A stretch of 64,000 bases of DNA from Allantophomopsis cytisporea. Lineage: Eukaryota; Ascomycota; Leotiomycetes; Phacidiales; Phacidiaceae. This document shows, one piece after another, positions 1 through 11,850 of the stretch; positions within the stretch are counted from its first letter, which is position 1; every line of letters starts with the position of its first letter. Position numbers and translations under genes: made by a program. Where the stretch lies: the NCBI GenBank assembly GCA_024752435.1, contig CP103022.1, positions 992,001-1,056,000 on the forward strand, given 5' to 3'. A model generated the notes under the pieces. The model searched no databases. It was not told the origin of the DNA and was given only the letters and a program-made list of their open reading frames with translations.

Positions 1-3000
1 AACGACGCTAGATCTGACGGGAACAACATTTTCATAGGCTCAAGGCCACTACCAGGCCCACTATTCGAGAGAATCAGAGGATATTACCGTCCGGTCTCAT
101 TGATTGTGCTAGGAAGATCTCGATATCGATCGGGATTTAATAGCTTTCAAGAGCTAGCGAAGTTCATCCCCGAGCAACCCCGAAGTCAAATTATACTCTG
201 CTTCATAGAAAAGCAAATGGTTAAGTAAGATATATATCCCAAACATTTCTCATACCTCATACTGGATCCTGTCAATAACCGAACGTTGGTATCCACCACC
301 TCATACCTAATCGGAGCAACGTTCGACTTTTCCAAGTGCGGTCCTATCAAAATTCACAACATGCCGGTCTCCCAAACACATGCAGCGTAGAAAAGCCATT
401 AGAGCTTTTCGGCATGAGATTCAAGGTAATTTTACCCGACATTCGTTCCCCATGTTCGCTGGTCTTAACGACTACTCGCCGCATCGAGAAACATATGGTC
501 ATCATTTCGTGCCAATTCATTTCCTAGTTTCCTCCGCAACCTCCATCAAAGTCTGACAATCATCGGAATCGCGTGCACCATTCACGTGCATGTATCGGCG
601 GCTGATAAAGGTATCTTTGATTAATCGGTTAGAAGAACAGGGTGTATATTGTATGGTAGCATTGGGAGGTATGAAAGACGGTAATACTACCGCACTTATG
701 TAGCTCGTATGTATCTCCAAGTATGTGCATATATACTTGCATATGCTTAAAGCATATTTGAAAGGAGTTTTTCGGTGCAGTATGTACATCCGCATACATG
801 ACGCTCAAGGCAGTGTAAGTTCAGGAGTACGCAGTACGCAGTAGCATATACAATAGGTTTTTGAAACTCAAAAGATCAGAGTGTTCACAAGCGTGGAAGG
901 AAGAAGCTGAGAAGTGATCGATTTATGCTCCTTAGGCGAGGTTGGAGTTCACCCAAAAGCATCAAAACCGGGTTGGCGTAGAATTTTTTTATACAGTTAC
1001 AGATTGCAATCGCAGGATATCGTACTTGGGCTATTGCTTAATTTTACTTCGTACTTCTTACTTCCTAATGTACCGTCTACTTACCCCATACATTCATTTG
1101 TTCTGGAACATGGCGGGTTAGCTCGTGTGTCTTATCAATTTGCGTCCCGCGGTCAGTGTAATTGCAGTGTCGTATTGAACGGTCTTTCATAACGTTGTAG
1201 ATCTGCTGCCACTAAAATTGTAGTCCTGTTTATTAAATGTTCATGGTATAATATTGGAGATTTATTCCGTATGGCTCATTATTTCTCCGATAATTACGAG
1301 GCGGGGCAGGGCGCTTTTCGTGCATCGTTAAGAGAAATATGATGGTTGCTATTTCGTATGTACACACATACAAACAACCAAGCTCTAGAACTAGGTCAAA
1401 TCAGCATGACAAGACGAGGGGCGGTACTGCAGAAGGAGGATTCGTAACGAAGATGCCAGAGCTCTCTCTCAAACACTTGCAACAAGCCCCTCTGACAAAT
1501 TCCGCAGACTCCGTCTCAGTGTATCCGGCAACGCGGGACCTTGCAGCTCATCCCGAGATATTTCCAAAGCCAGCCAATTATCCTCGGATGGATTTGAACT
1601 GACAGGAGTCGTACACAATTGCGCACATGTCTTACGGGACATTGCTTTTGTAACACGCGCAAACAGAGCACAGAACGCGAATCAGTGTGTTTTGAAGGCG
1701 TAAGAATCCAACATAGTGGAATGAAGTGAAACAGTGACAGGAAACGGTGCGAGTGATGCTTGTTGTCTTCGAGAACAAACAAAATATCTGCAAGCTGGGA
1801 GGCTGCTTTTCTGCTGCGAACACACGCCTTGCAGCACATGTTTGACAAGTCCATTTCACTCTTCGTCTTTTGCCTCGAATTTCCATGAAGGTGAGGCTGC
1901 ACCTGGAATCCTCGATTCATGGCGTACATTAACATGGTGTTGAATGTCCGGGCTGAGGTGATGTGGTGTTAGTCGTTAGCTTCGACGCCACCACCGGACT
2001 TCTTGATATTACAGTCCTCCACATTGGGGGGTTTTCTGGACCGCAACGGCCACCATTTGGCGAGTCCGGAGGTGGCCCCTCATGACCAACACTACCATAG
2101 CTAGGCACCGTGTGATAACCATAGCGATTGTCGTGATATGGACAAAGGGGACAAAGGGAGTTATCAGGGAGTATTATGGAGAGTTCTAAGAACGAAGTGG
2201 ATCCGGAATCGCACATCTGAGACTCATCGCTTCGCAGAGATCCGATCGTCACCCTCACACATGTCGGGCATGTGGCATCGTCAGTGCATTTGGTGGTTCG
2301 CGCTCCGCACGGCTTAGGGCGTGGAGAGGTCACATCGCGCGTATTTGCGATGAGGTGGTGGAGTTTGAGTATGGATCCCTCCCTCAATCCCCAAATTCCC
2401 TCCCATGCCAATTGGGATCTTCCTTGTCCTGAGCATGTGCTATTGATGTAAGGAGAAAAAGGCAAAAGAACTGCGCAGGAGTCTATATTCAATCATTGAT
2501 GCACCAAGTGGAGTGAGTGATGGAGGCACAATATTATTGTCAGCTGCTGCATGCGAGTGAGTATACTCTTCTCCCTTCCCTTCTCTTCTGTTTTCTGTTC
2601 CGTACAGGGTCTTTAATTCTATGCAAAGGTGAGCATCCATCCATTAGTCGTTAGAGTATCCAGAGCACCAAAGGACATAATACGCCCAATCATGATATGA
2701 TCGAATGGTGCCGTACCAGTTCCCGCCTTTGGATCTTTCGTCTAAGATAGAGGTGTTTCGTGTCTTCACGTCATAGAGTATTTCTTAGTTGGACATCCTT
2801 TGCGAAGCACAAGACCCAAATGGGTCAGCGGACATGCGCGTCGGCGAGCAGCAGCATGTTTTGGTTCTCACAAACACCAGCTCGTTCTATACTCAGTACT
2901 ATACTCAGTACAAGTATTCCCTCTCTATGCGAGCACGGCGAGTCCTGTAAAGAATTGACTCGCGCTCACTTATGCCACTCTCTTTACTGGCAAGAAAGAT

Positions 3001-4698
3001 ACAGCAAATATATCGATAAAGTATAGGCAGATTACATGGCCCGATGAGTGCGTGATAGACTGACAAACATTATAAATAATACATGAGTACAGGGCGAGTG
3101 ATTCAGACTTACTGTAGAGAACAAGGTATGTACAGAAAGAAAGAAAGGACCGGGCGAGGTCGTTTGTGCTCGCGACTATTGGGAGCGCGGTGTGGTATGG
3201 TGGTGGTGTACCTTGCCACGCTGCCGAACATTTCTACTCCTGGCCCTCGCCTGTGCTCACCTCGGAAACATCATGAACACTCGCATATATGCTCTCCTAC
3301 CTCACCCACATGAGGCATCGCGCCATGATCGACGCAAGCTGAGAGATCTGACGACACAGCCAGTTCGTTGGCTGTGATTCAATTCAAACCAACCCTCATC
3401 TGTTCGTGCTGGTTGAATATGGTTTGTATTGACAGGAATGAACATAATCTCCATTTGATATTATTGTAATAACGTAGAGTCCAGGGTATGATGAATCACG
3501 AATGGCCGATATTGCGTACAAAATGTACGGAGTGTTAATACTCTAAGTGTATATTGAAGTGCACGAAAAGCCTCATATTATTTCACCGCTCCCAGCCAGA
3601 CACTCTATCTGTAACTTGACTCTCACCAATCTAGAGTGCGCTGGGCCAAGCATGCATGTTTGTGAATTCAACGTGCACTCTTACCACATTTCAAAAGATG
3701 CTGGATGCTCCGATACTCAAGAAAGATATTTACTTACTGTATTTATACACTACGGAGTACTCATACTATGGATATGAAGGGAAATCTCCATATGGGCAAC
3801 TGGCCGCTATTGATAACGGTGCAGCCGTGAACAGCTAGCCGTTGACCGATACTTTCCTCGTACGCCTCGTCAACCATCAGGACCCCTTGAAGCCATCTTT
3901 GGAATACATCGTTCCACCTTTCAATCCTTGATCTACATACATACATACATACGTAGAAGATGAGTGAATATCACCCATCTTAGAACCTCGGAAACGCCGC
4001 TACTCTTGCATATCTCTTCACTACTCGCTACTAATCTATCTCCGAATATCTTATTCACGTACTAATATAGTCTCCCGACTGGGGAATTCGAAGTCATGCA
4101 TACCTCCACCTCTCCAATTCGTACTTCTCCAAAGTCTGCTTCCCAAACACCGGGATCGATACGGATTAGCGTCAAGGATGGTGCACGACCATCCGTCAAG
4201 GGCCATGAACTGCCATGATGGCTGGGAAACACTATGCGTAATCTAGGATCACCTAGGAAGCACCTAAGATTGAACCACCTCGAACCAAGAGAAAAAGAGG
4301 CCATCCCGTGAGACGGCATTCTGCTTATATCTGCAGAGTAAATTTATGGACACACTCTAAATGTGGCATTGCCAGCTGTTTCGCGCCATGCTGTGCTGCC
4401 CTCCTCCTCGATTGACTTTGTACCTCGAGGTAGCATTCTCTCTCTCTCTCTCTCTCTCTCCTCCATACCCATTATTTGTCGTACCTTTCTTCAGGCACAG
4501 AATAGAAACCACCCTTCACTCTCTGCATTTCTTACAACCATTTGCATTCCTTTCAAACTCACACTTTCTGTATATATGTGCCGTCGAGAGGTATAAGATA
4601 TATGACATCACGCTCGCAGCTCCGAGCTAAATTCTGAGGCCCTTGCGTCGTAATTGGAATATCCTCCTGATTTCTGGATTGTCCCCACTCTCCAAACC
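1..4698. other. gene-poor stretch at window start
   Basis: No gene could be recognised here. Frame 1 of the plus strand is open from the window edge to a stop at 226-228 (75 codons without a start); it could be the 3' end of a gene cut by the window, but nothing in it is recognisable. A minus-strand frame at about 1929-2492 is Cys-rich but has no convincing ATG (see findings). The last few hundred bases, with a CT microsatellite at 4437-4460, are probably promoter or 5' leader of the gene starting at 4699. Confidence 0.6.
4437..4460. repeat. (CT)12 microsatellite
   Basis: An uninterrupted run of TC dinucleotides lies about 240 bp upstream of the ATG at 4699. CT-rich tracts are common in fungal core promoters and leaders, so it may be part of that gene's promoter. 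Confidence 0.9.
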
Positions 4699-7600
4699 AT
4701 GGATCCAAGAAAAGAGGAAAAGAAGCAGGCCGAGAGAGCTTCCCAGCACCATGTCGACCCTTTCGTTGACGAAAGACCTCACGGAAATCTCGTTTCCCTC
4801 GAGGGCGATGAAGAAGTCATAGACGTGCAACTCAGGTTATTACCGCCATCATCCAAGATATTAATACTCTCTGCACTAAAAGATACTATTCCGCCGCGCA
4901 GTGGGAAGTTCAGTGCGCGGGCCTTTGTACAAGATGTACACACTGCCTTCACGGCACGGTCCGAAGTAGCACGGGCATTCCTGCAATCATCAACCTCTTC
5001 GCAACCAAGACTTGTATTCATGAATGGTGGTTGTGTTGGTGCACGGACAGCTTGTGTCACTCGCATTGCGGCGAATATCACGAAGGGGAATGTTCGAGAT
5101 GCAGAGGAGATTTTGGAGAGGATCATCAAGGATGGGGTGGCAGGACTCTTCTCAGATGAAGAAGTTGATGAAGTTGATGAGGAAGATGAAAAGACCGACA
5201 AGGCAGCTGACTGTCAATATTCTCAATCTCTGCTTGATGACCCCTCTTCAGTTGCCATGCGAGCTGCAGAGAACCTGGACCGCGAAACTGCAGAATTGCA
5301 ACCTGAAGCTGAACATAAAGTTGGTGGCTCTGCTATCGCCCCAATTGCTGCGCACGAGTATCACATAGACCCACCGGAAAGCCCTGAGGTGGCTCAAATT
5401 GCATTCACAGACAGCTCAGGCGAAGTGTTTCAAGAACCTCTTCTTAAACCCCTAAGTCGATCAACCAGCCTGAACAATAAGAGAAGTACCTTTGGACACC
5501 ATTCAACATACACGACCAATACGGCCTATACGGAAATCTTCTCCCACGATGAGAAAGACTTGGACTCAGAGACTGATGGCGGCGATGATGGTGATACTTG
5601 CATCAGAGAGAGTCTACTTCCTATTACACCCATGCCAGCTGTAGAATTTGGCCGAGCTTTTATCATAGATGTGCAATCCGCAAGACCAGGTCGGCCTGGA
5701 CGCAAGAGGTCTGCATCTCTTGATCAGCTCTTGGACAACACGACTTATTCGAATCTTCACACTCCGTACGCTTCCCTCAAGCGCACGTCGTCAGCTATCA
5801 ATCTCAACTTGTCTGAGAGACCACACACTTCAGATGGACTACCTCGACTTCGCACAGCATTCCTGAAGGCTTCTGAGATGACAATCAGGAAATCCCCAAC
5901 TAGATCATCTCGCTTCACTGGATCAAACAGTTCAAATAATCGCCGAGTTTACGTTGATCAAGGCACTGATCCGATGGAAGAGAAGGAGTCTATAGTGAAA
6001 GCACCATTTGAGCCAGTCTTTCCTGTCATCGAAGATCTTATCATCAATTTCGTGTTCGGAAATCGGAATCCGATCATCGACTGGATTATCAAGTCTTATA
6101 AGAATGGGACCTACATTCCACTCCCACCATCCGAGCCACAAACTGCCCCACCATCTCCCCACGACTCTCATTTCACACCTGATGAAATGATGACAAAACA
6201 TGAAGAGGAAGATGATCAAAACCATTCTGATTTTGAATCCTCAAACAAAGCCTTTCCACAACTTTATGGTTCCAAGATCCAAAACCCAGGGACTACAACC
6301 GCCGCCCCCTTAACGCCTGCCAGTACCCCACCACCGCAGAAATTTGGCGTAGCCCACAAATTCTTACCTTTCGCTCCACTCAGTAATCTGACACCTGTCG
6401 GAGTGCAGAATGCCTTCCGTGCCCTTTTGACTGCCCACTTCCCGCCTTCATCGGCCGGCTTCAAGCAATACGCTTACGCATCCGATCTAGATAGGCTGTG
6501 GAAGCCAGTCTTCCGCTCAGAGGCAGCGAATGGCAAGGAAAGCCGCACCGTGGATCAGATTATCGCTGTCGGCTGCGAAGAGGGCGTGCGTAAAGACTTC
6601 TTGGGCGAGATAGTCGGTGGAATTGAAGCGTTGGGAAGGAAGAGGACTGGGATTTCGCGCAGTGGACGTCTTGATATCGGGTACGCTTCTTATCTCTCCA
6701 TCATTCCTACCCTAAATCAAACAGTCACTAATACCTAGTAGATACCTAGTTGCTAATGCAATGCAAATCTACACTACTCCGCATCCCTCGATCCAACCGA
6801 CTTCTCCGCTCTCCAATTCTGCCTACCTGGCGTCTCTCCTAGTTCCCCACCTGGAATCCTACCTCGCAGCCAACTCCACAACCCGCCTCTTGGTTCTCCA
6901 GTATCCAGCCTCCTATCTACCCACAATTCTTGCACTACGCACTCTCCTTGGCGTTGAAATCCTCAAGGTCGTCGGCATCACGGACACGCAAAAGACCGCA
7001 CCTCCATCTCCACGTACGAAAGACTTGCTAAGCAATGAAGGGGTAACGGCGCTGCACTCGCGCAGTAACCCAACCAAGCCCCAAGCTCAAACGGCATCCA
7101 CCACTCCATACGTCTCTGTATCCAAGCCGGGCGACTCTTCCTCCTTCGCAAAATCAAACTTCACTTTAAACTCCCTCTCCACCCCCGCCGACCTCGCTCA
7201 TTTCTACGCGCAAATCCAGCGCTCCCTCCTCGACAAATCCTCTTTCTATATGTCCGAGCTGGAGCCCGCCTCACCTGAGCTCACACGAAAGCCATCCATC
7301 CCCGCGAAGTCATCATCTAGGGAAGCACGCCGGGTATTGAGAGACACAGCTTCTCAATCCAGCGCAGATTCATACTCGAATTCCGCGTCCCCCTCAACAT
7401 CGCCGTATACCCTCAGCAAGCCCAGCAAGGTCGGGAAGGCGAACGGGGTCCTGGGGATCGGCGTTCCCGGCGGTCCAATATACGGGGTGGGTGCGATGGG
7501 AGAGCGGTCTATCCCGCGTACGGCGAGGGCGAAGAGTCGGACGAGGAGCCCCAGTCGGTCTGGTCGCGCGCCTAGTATGTCTGCGTCTGTTCGCCGGGAT

Positions 7601-7720
7601 AAGGCGTGGGAGGAGTTCGAGATGAGTGATGAGGATGAGTTTGATAGGGCTTTTGTGGCACCTGGGAGGAGGAAGGGGAGTTCGAGGAAGGCGCTGAAGT
7701 GGTTGGGTTTGCTTGCTTAG
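4699..7720 (+). CDS. large conserved fungal protein of unknown function
   Basis: Two exons, 4699-6680 and 6739-7720, give 987 residues. The 58-bp intron has donor GTACGC, branch CACTAAT and acceptor CTAG; joining gives LDIG-RYLVANA and keeps phase. The frame is open upstream to 4654, but the first true ATG is 4699. Visible parts: a compact hydrophobic block near residues 40-97 (VIDVQLRLLPP, then FSARAFVQDVHTAF); a very acidic stretch near 153-167 (EEVDEVDEEDEK); a Ser/Thr-rich middle; a second ordered-looking block near 435-475 (VIEDLIINFVFGNRNPIIDW); a third near 570-610; and a block coded in exon 2 (RLLVLQYPASYLPTILALR), followed by a basic Ser/Arg-rich tail. No signal peptide or membrane segment is evident. 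I recall similar proteins labelled 'gastric mucin-like' in fungal genomes, which says nothing about function. Sure that it is a gene; function unknown. Confidence 0.8.
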
Positions 7721-9201
7721 TGGTGATGGACGCGAGATGTAAGCAGAGAGGAGAGAGATGTAGATGGGGACGGGCGGGTGTTGATTGAGTCAAGAGTGGA
7801 GTGTGTTAAGTTCTGAATTTATGTTAAGGGAGTTTGAAATTCGGTGTTTCATCTCTTTTCCAACCGCACGGTGTGGTGGAATTCCTTGTTATTGCTTTGC
7901 AGATGCGGTTACGATTCATGTCTTTCACGACTCTTGGGTTTGCAGGGTTGGGTTGTTTTATTTCATTTCACTTTGCTTCACTTCATATCAGGTTTGCTAA
8001 GCACTTCTTTCTTCAAAGGCACAGACTATGTTGGACACGATGTCATTTCATGAACCTTGTTTGCAGTTTACGATAAATATAATCTTATTGCTTGATTCTT
8101 GCTTGGTTGACTTTTATAACTGATGGTGGCTGTGATTGCTTTTGGAAGTGAATATGAAAAGCGAATCACGAATACATGGATGGGGTAGTATACTTGAACA
8201 GATAGTATTAATGAATATCATGGCGGGAATGTGACCCGTAGCTCTAGCTGTATGTACATCATAAATAAGACATGAACAGAGACGTAGGAGTCACATGCTT
8301 GCAAACACGTGCAGCCCCAATGCAAATTGAATATTCTATCAAGTCAGATCACGCCACCCTTGCTCATAGCAATCAAGTCGTCAAGACGAAGCAGAGCTGA
8401 ACATTATCTGTGTAGGATTTCAAAGCACGTGGCACCTTCTCACATACACAAATCATACACATTCAAATTAAGCATCACTTCGCACAATAAGCCAACAACA
8501 CGGGGTCAAAGTTCCATTTCATATGTACTCCCCCCTTACACATTGCAAGACCACCTCCGCAAAACCACAACCCTAGCAACAGCCACACTCGACAACCAAT
8601 CCCAAAGGTCAAAAAAGCAGCAAAGACAAGCGACCGAAAACAGAAATCTCATGTGCATGGGAAGGCAGGTGCAGGACAGAGAAGAACGGGGGTCGTGTGA
8701 GGAGCAAGCAGGAGGATACACGTAGGCAGGTGAAGTGCTGAAAAAAGGAGAATTAAGCAGAAAAGAAAAGAAGCATGTGTAAGCGCGGGGCAGATCTCAT
8801 GGGGCCATGGCGGGCGTAGGATGCAGGGACAGGAGAACGTAACATAAGGAGGACCATAAGTGACGTGAGGGCATTGGAAGGAAGAAAGCTGAGAATTCCG
8901 TAAGAGAGAGTAACAGGGAAACAACGACACAGCAGCCTGTCCAATATGCCAAACATATGAATCCGTTGATAGTCCGCGTAGCCCATTCGTAATTAATGCG
9001 TGAGTTCGAGGCTGCTAAAGAGCGGGTGTTTGAGGGAAGAGTAGAAGAAAAAAAAGAATCATTCATGCATGCTCTCAGCGCCCACGCCTGCCCATTCCCC
9101 GTTTCCAGAATCTTCCCGAACCGTAGCACACGCTTTCGTCTAATGCGGGATGGATACCAAAACAAAAGCGGAGAGAGGCTGCTGGGTGAGAAAGAGAATA
9201 T
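7721..9201. other. intergenic between convergent genes
   Basis: Space between the stop of the plus-strand gene at 7720 and the stop of ypt1 at 9202, so it should hold both 3' untranslated regions. The open frames here are short, overlap on both strands and have no recognisable content. Confidence 0.7.
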
Positions 9202-10154
9202 CTAACAGCATCCACCGCCGGCGCCCGATTGTACTCCTTGTCCTGCTCCAACCTGCACTGTTGGCTTGTTGTTCACGGTTGCGTTACCCATTCTCTCCTT
9301 GATTTGGCGCGCCATGGTCAAGAAAGCCTGCTCGACGTTGGATGCGTTCTTGGCGGATGTCTCGAGGAATGGGATACCGAGGGAATCAGCGAATTCCTGT
9401 GGCGGATTTGTTAGTCTCTGTGTAATGAGTAAAAGGGATTGTGTTGTAGTGTCGTACCTTTGCGACCTGGTAGTCAACGACCTTCTTGTCTGTCATATCG
9501 CTCTTGTTGCCTACGAGAAGCTTGTTGACACCCTCGGTGGCATATCTGTCGATCTCCTGGAGCCACTGCTTAACATTGTTGAAGGAGTCCATGTCGGTGA
9601 CATCGTAGACGACGCAGATACCGTGGGCACCACGGTAGTATGAGGAGGTGATGGTTCTGAAACGCTCTTGTCCAGCGGTATCCCACTATATGCCACATCA
9701 GCGCTGCTCTTTCACATGCTTAGGAGTGTCCTTACGATCTGAAGCTTCACGGTCTTGCCATCGAGTTCGATCGTGCGGATTTTCTGGAAAGGTTAGTCGT
9801 TTGTCGAGAAGAGCGATGTGTGATTCTTACGAAGTCCACACCAATGGTCGAGATGTAACTCTCGGTGTAGGTGTCATCAGCGAATCGCAAAAGCAAGCAG
9901 GACTTTCCGACTCCAGAGTCTCCGATAAGGAGTAGCTTGAAAAGGTAATCGTATCTATCGCCACAACATCAGTTTTCCATCGCACAAAAGTAGGTGTCCA
10001 GCAAGTAAGAATCCAAGTGAAGGCGATCGATGTGAGTAAGTCGAAGTTGCAGGAAATACACTGTAAGAAGGACGTCAGCGGCTGCGCAGATAACGGGGTT
10101 GGTATCCAGGAGGTGCATGGTGAGCGAGGGAATGACATACTACTCTGGGTTCAT
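9202..10154 (-). CDS. ypt1: Rab GTPase Ypt1 (Rab1 family)
   Basis: Small GTPase controlling ER-to-Golgi vesicle tethering and autophagy in the Ypt1/Rab1 family. Five exons on the minus strand: 10144-10154, 9831-9954, 9736-9783, 9458-9685 and 9202-9396, giving 201 residues, the usual length. Seen: MNPEYDYLFK start, P-loop GDSGVGKS (residues 15-22), switch I with effector threonine in YISTIGVDF (37-45), WDTAGQE (62-68), NKSD for guanine recognition, ETSAK, and a C-terminal GGGCC that should be geranylgeranylated on both cysteines for membrane anchoring. The first coding exon is only 11 nt (ATG AAC CCA GA) and is followed by a 189-bp intron; the alternative donor three bases on (GTATGT) would give an in-frame stop, so the GTAGTA donor is chosen. 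Other introns are 47-61 bp. Identification is essentially certain; only the first-exon donor is inferred. Confidence 0.97.
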
Positions 10155-11276
10155 GTTGGCGGTGGAAGTGTAGTTTTCTTTGAACGAAGGGATGTGTAGA
10201 GCGTTGCAGGAAGAGGTGCGAGGAGGTTCAGAGTAGGAGTTATATGGTCATCAGTGTATTGAAGTCACCTGTGCCTCTATTCAAACGACGTTGCGGTAGG
10301 CACACTAGTGTGGGTGCCTTGCCATGTAAGGCAACAATAATACGTGCGTTTCGATCCAAATCCTTCATCTGCGGTACCTTAGGTAGTACTTCTACCCCAG
10401 AATTCTAAAAAATTGGAGAAGAGTTGAGGCGTACGGTCAATGACGATCAATTTGCGATAACGATGATTATCTTAATCATGAGAGATGACAGGGTTATACC
10501 CAATAAATAGGGCCGACTTATAATATTTGAATGGAAAATGCGAATAATGTCAATACAGCCGAGGGATCTGTTCTCGGGGAATGGAGAGGCAAACAAAGGG
10601 ACAGCCATCTTGTACCTACAGTAGTATTTCAGCGTCGTGCACCACTACCACCACCAAAAATACCTGCTTACTTCTCGAAGATACTCCACACTAAACCCCA
10701 TCCGGATGCCTGGCTATCGATAAACTTACAGTATGACGGAGAGCCGAACGAAAGGTCAGCATTTGGTTTCGAACAATCCAGGATAAGCAAATTATTCTAT
10801 ATTCTTCTATACGACTCGATTTGCCTCTAGGATTCTGGGTATAGTATGAGTCGGAATCTGTACCCTTGAAAGGAGGGTATTGTGGTGATGGTTGTAGGAT
10901 TGACGGATTGTTTACTACCCGAATTGTTATCAGAAGGGAGATATCTTATAACTGTGTCAAGAACCAGGAACCTTTGATTTGAGGTTTATAGGCTCAGGAG
11001 AAGTTGTACAGTATGTATCAAAACATCACACACTCAGAATACCGAGAATCCACTTCACACATCAACTGACTTCGCAAGATAATCATTAGTGTCTGTGTCA
11101 TTTATATGGAAATCTCTATTATCGCATGCTTCTCCTGTCTTATAATCCATCGCATAATCATGAAAAGGTATCCCGAAAGCTCATTATTCTTCCGTCGTAC
11201 AGTCATCGTCTTGGGTATCATTCGTCCACCAAATAAATAATCCATCGAGAAGCTTATCCACCAGCTACTCACTCAT
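10155..11276. other. upstream region of ypt1
   Basis: Expected to hold the ypt1 promoter and 5' leader and the 3' region of the MARVEL gene. A 99-codon plus-strand frame with a true ATG (10531-10830) has no recognisable feature and is not called. Confidence 0.6.
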
Positions 11277-11850
11277 CTAGACCTTAGCACGGCCAGTGAA
11301 TCTGGATCTATCATTCCTGTTCTTGAGCCAGTGCATAGCCATAAAGCCAGCAGTGATCAACCAAAGCAGAGCATTGGCTAGATCGACCCAGACAGCATTC
11401 TTCATGCGCGTAATACCAGCAACACCCTCGGCATTCTCGTTGATATACATCTGTAAGTCGTTAGCCTATATCCATTGCAAAACCCTCGAACAAACTCAAA
11501 TTTCACCTCAATACGGAAACCATCACAAAAAAAAAAATCTCGAAACTGACCTTGCCAAAAATCCCAAAGAGTGCAATCCACAGCACGAAAAGAATCGTGT
11601 CCCAGACAAAGGCGAACGGAATGCGCATGGCGAAGGGGATCATGTAGATCACCGCTGTAAAGGCGCCCAGCGCACCGCAGACTACCGCGTACACCCATTT
11701 GCCGTCCTGATAGACATGTTCTTTCGAGGCTTTGTGTAGATCCGTGCCATAAAGGCCGCAGACTGCGATGCCGAGCGCGAATTGGAAGAGGCGGAGGACG
11801 GAGAGGAGGATCCAAGAGAGGGTCAGCTGGCAGGAGTCTTTGAGGCCCAT
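11277..11850 (-). CDS. MARVEL-like four-helix membrane protein
   Basis: Two exons, 11551-11850 and 11277-11450, joined across a 100-bp intron (donor GTCAGT, acceptor TTACAG; phase 0, GIFGK-MYINENAEG), give 157 residues. Four hydrophobic segments are visible: about 8-30 (SWILLSVLRLFQFALGIAVCG), 53-75 (VYAVVCGALGAFTAVIYMIPF), 78-98 (VWDTILFVLWIALFGIFGK) and 118-142 (ANALLWLITAGFMAM). There is a short soluble loop after helix 1 and a basic C-terminus (KNRNDRSRF). Length, helix spacing and the VWDTILF...WIALFG and WVDLANALLW patterns fit small fungal MARVEL-domain proteins, which act in membrane apposition or eisosome-like plasma-membrane domains. The intron contains a run of 11 A on the plus strand (11527-11537). 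Family fairly sure; specific role unknown. Confidence 0.85.

Noticed and set aside
1..228. Open frame from the window edge on the plus strand (75 codons).
   Set aside because: No recognisable domain and no start inside the window; a run this long can occur by chance. Kept only as a note.
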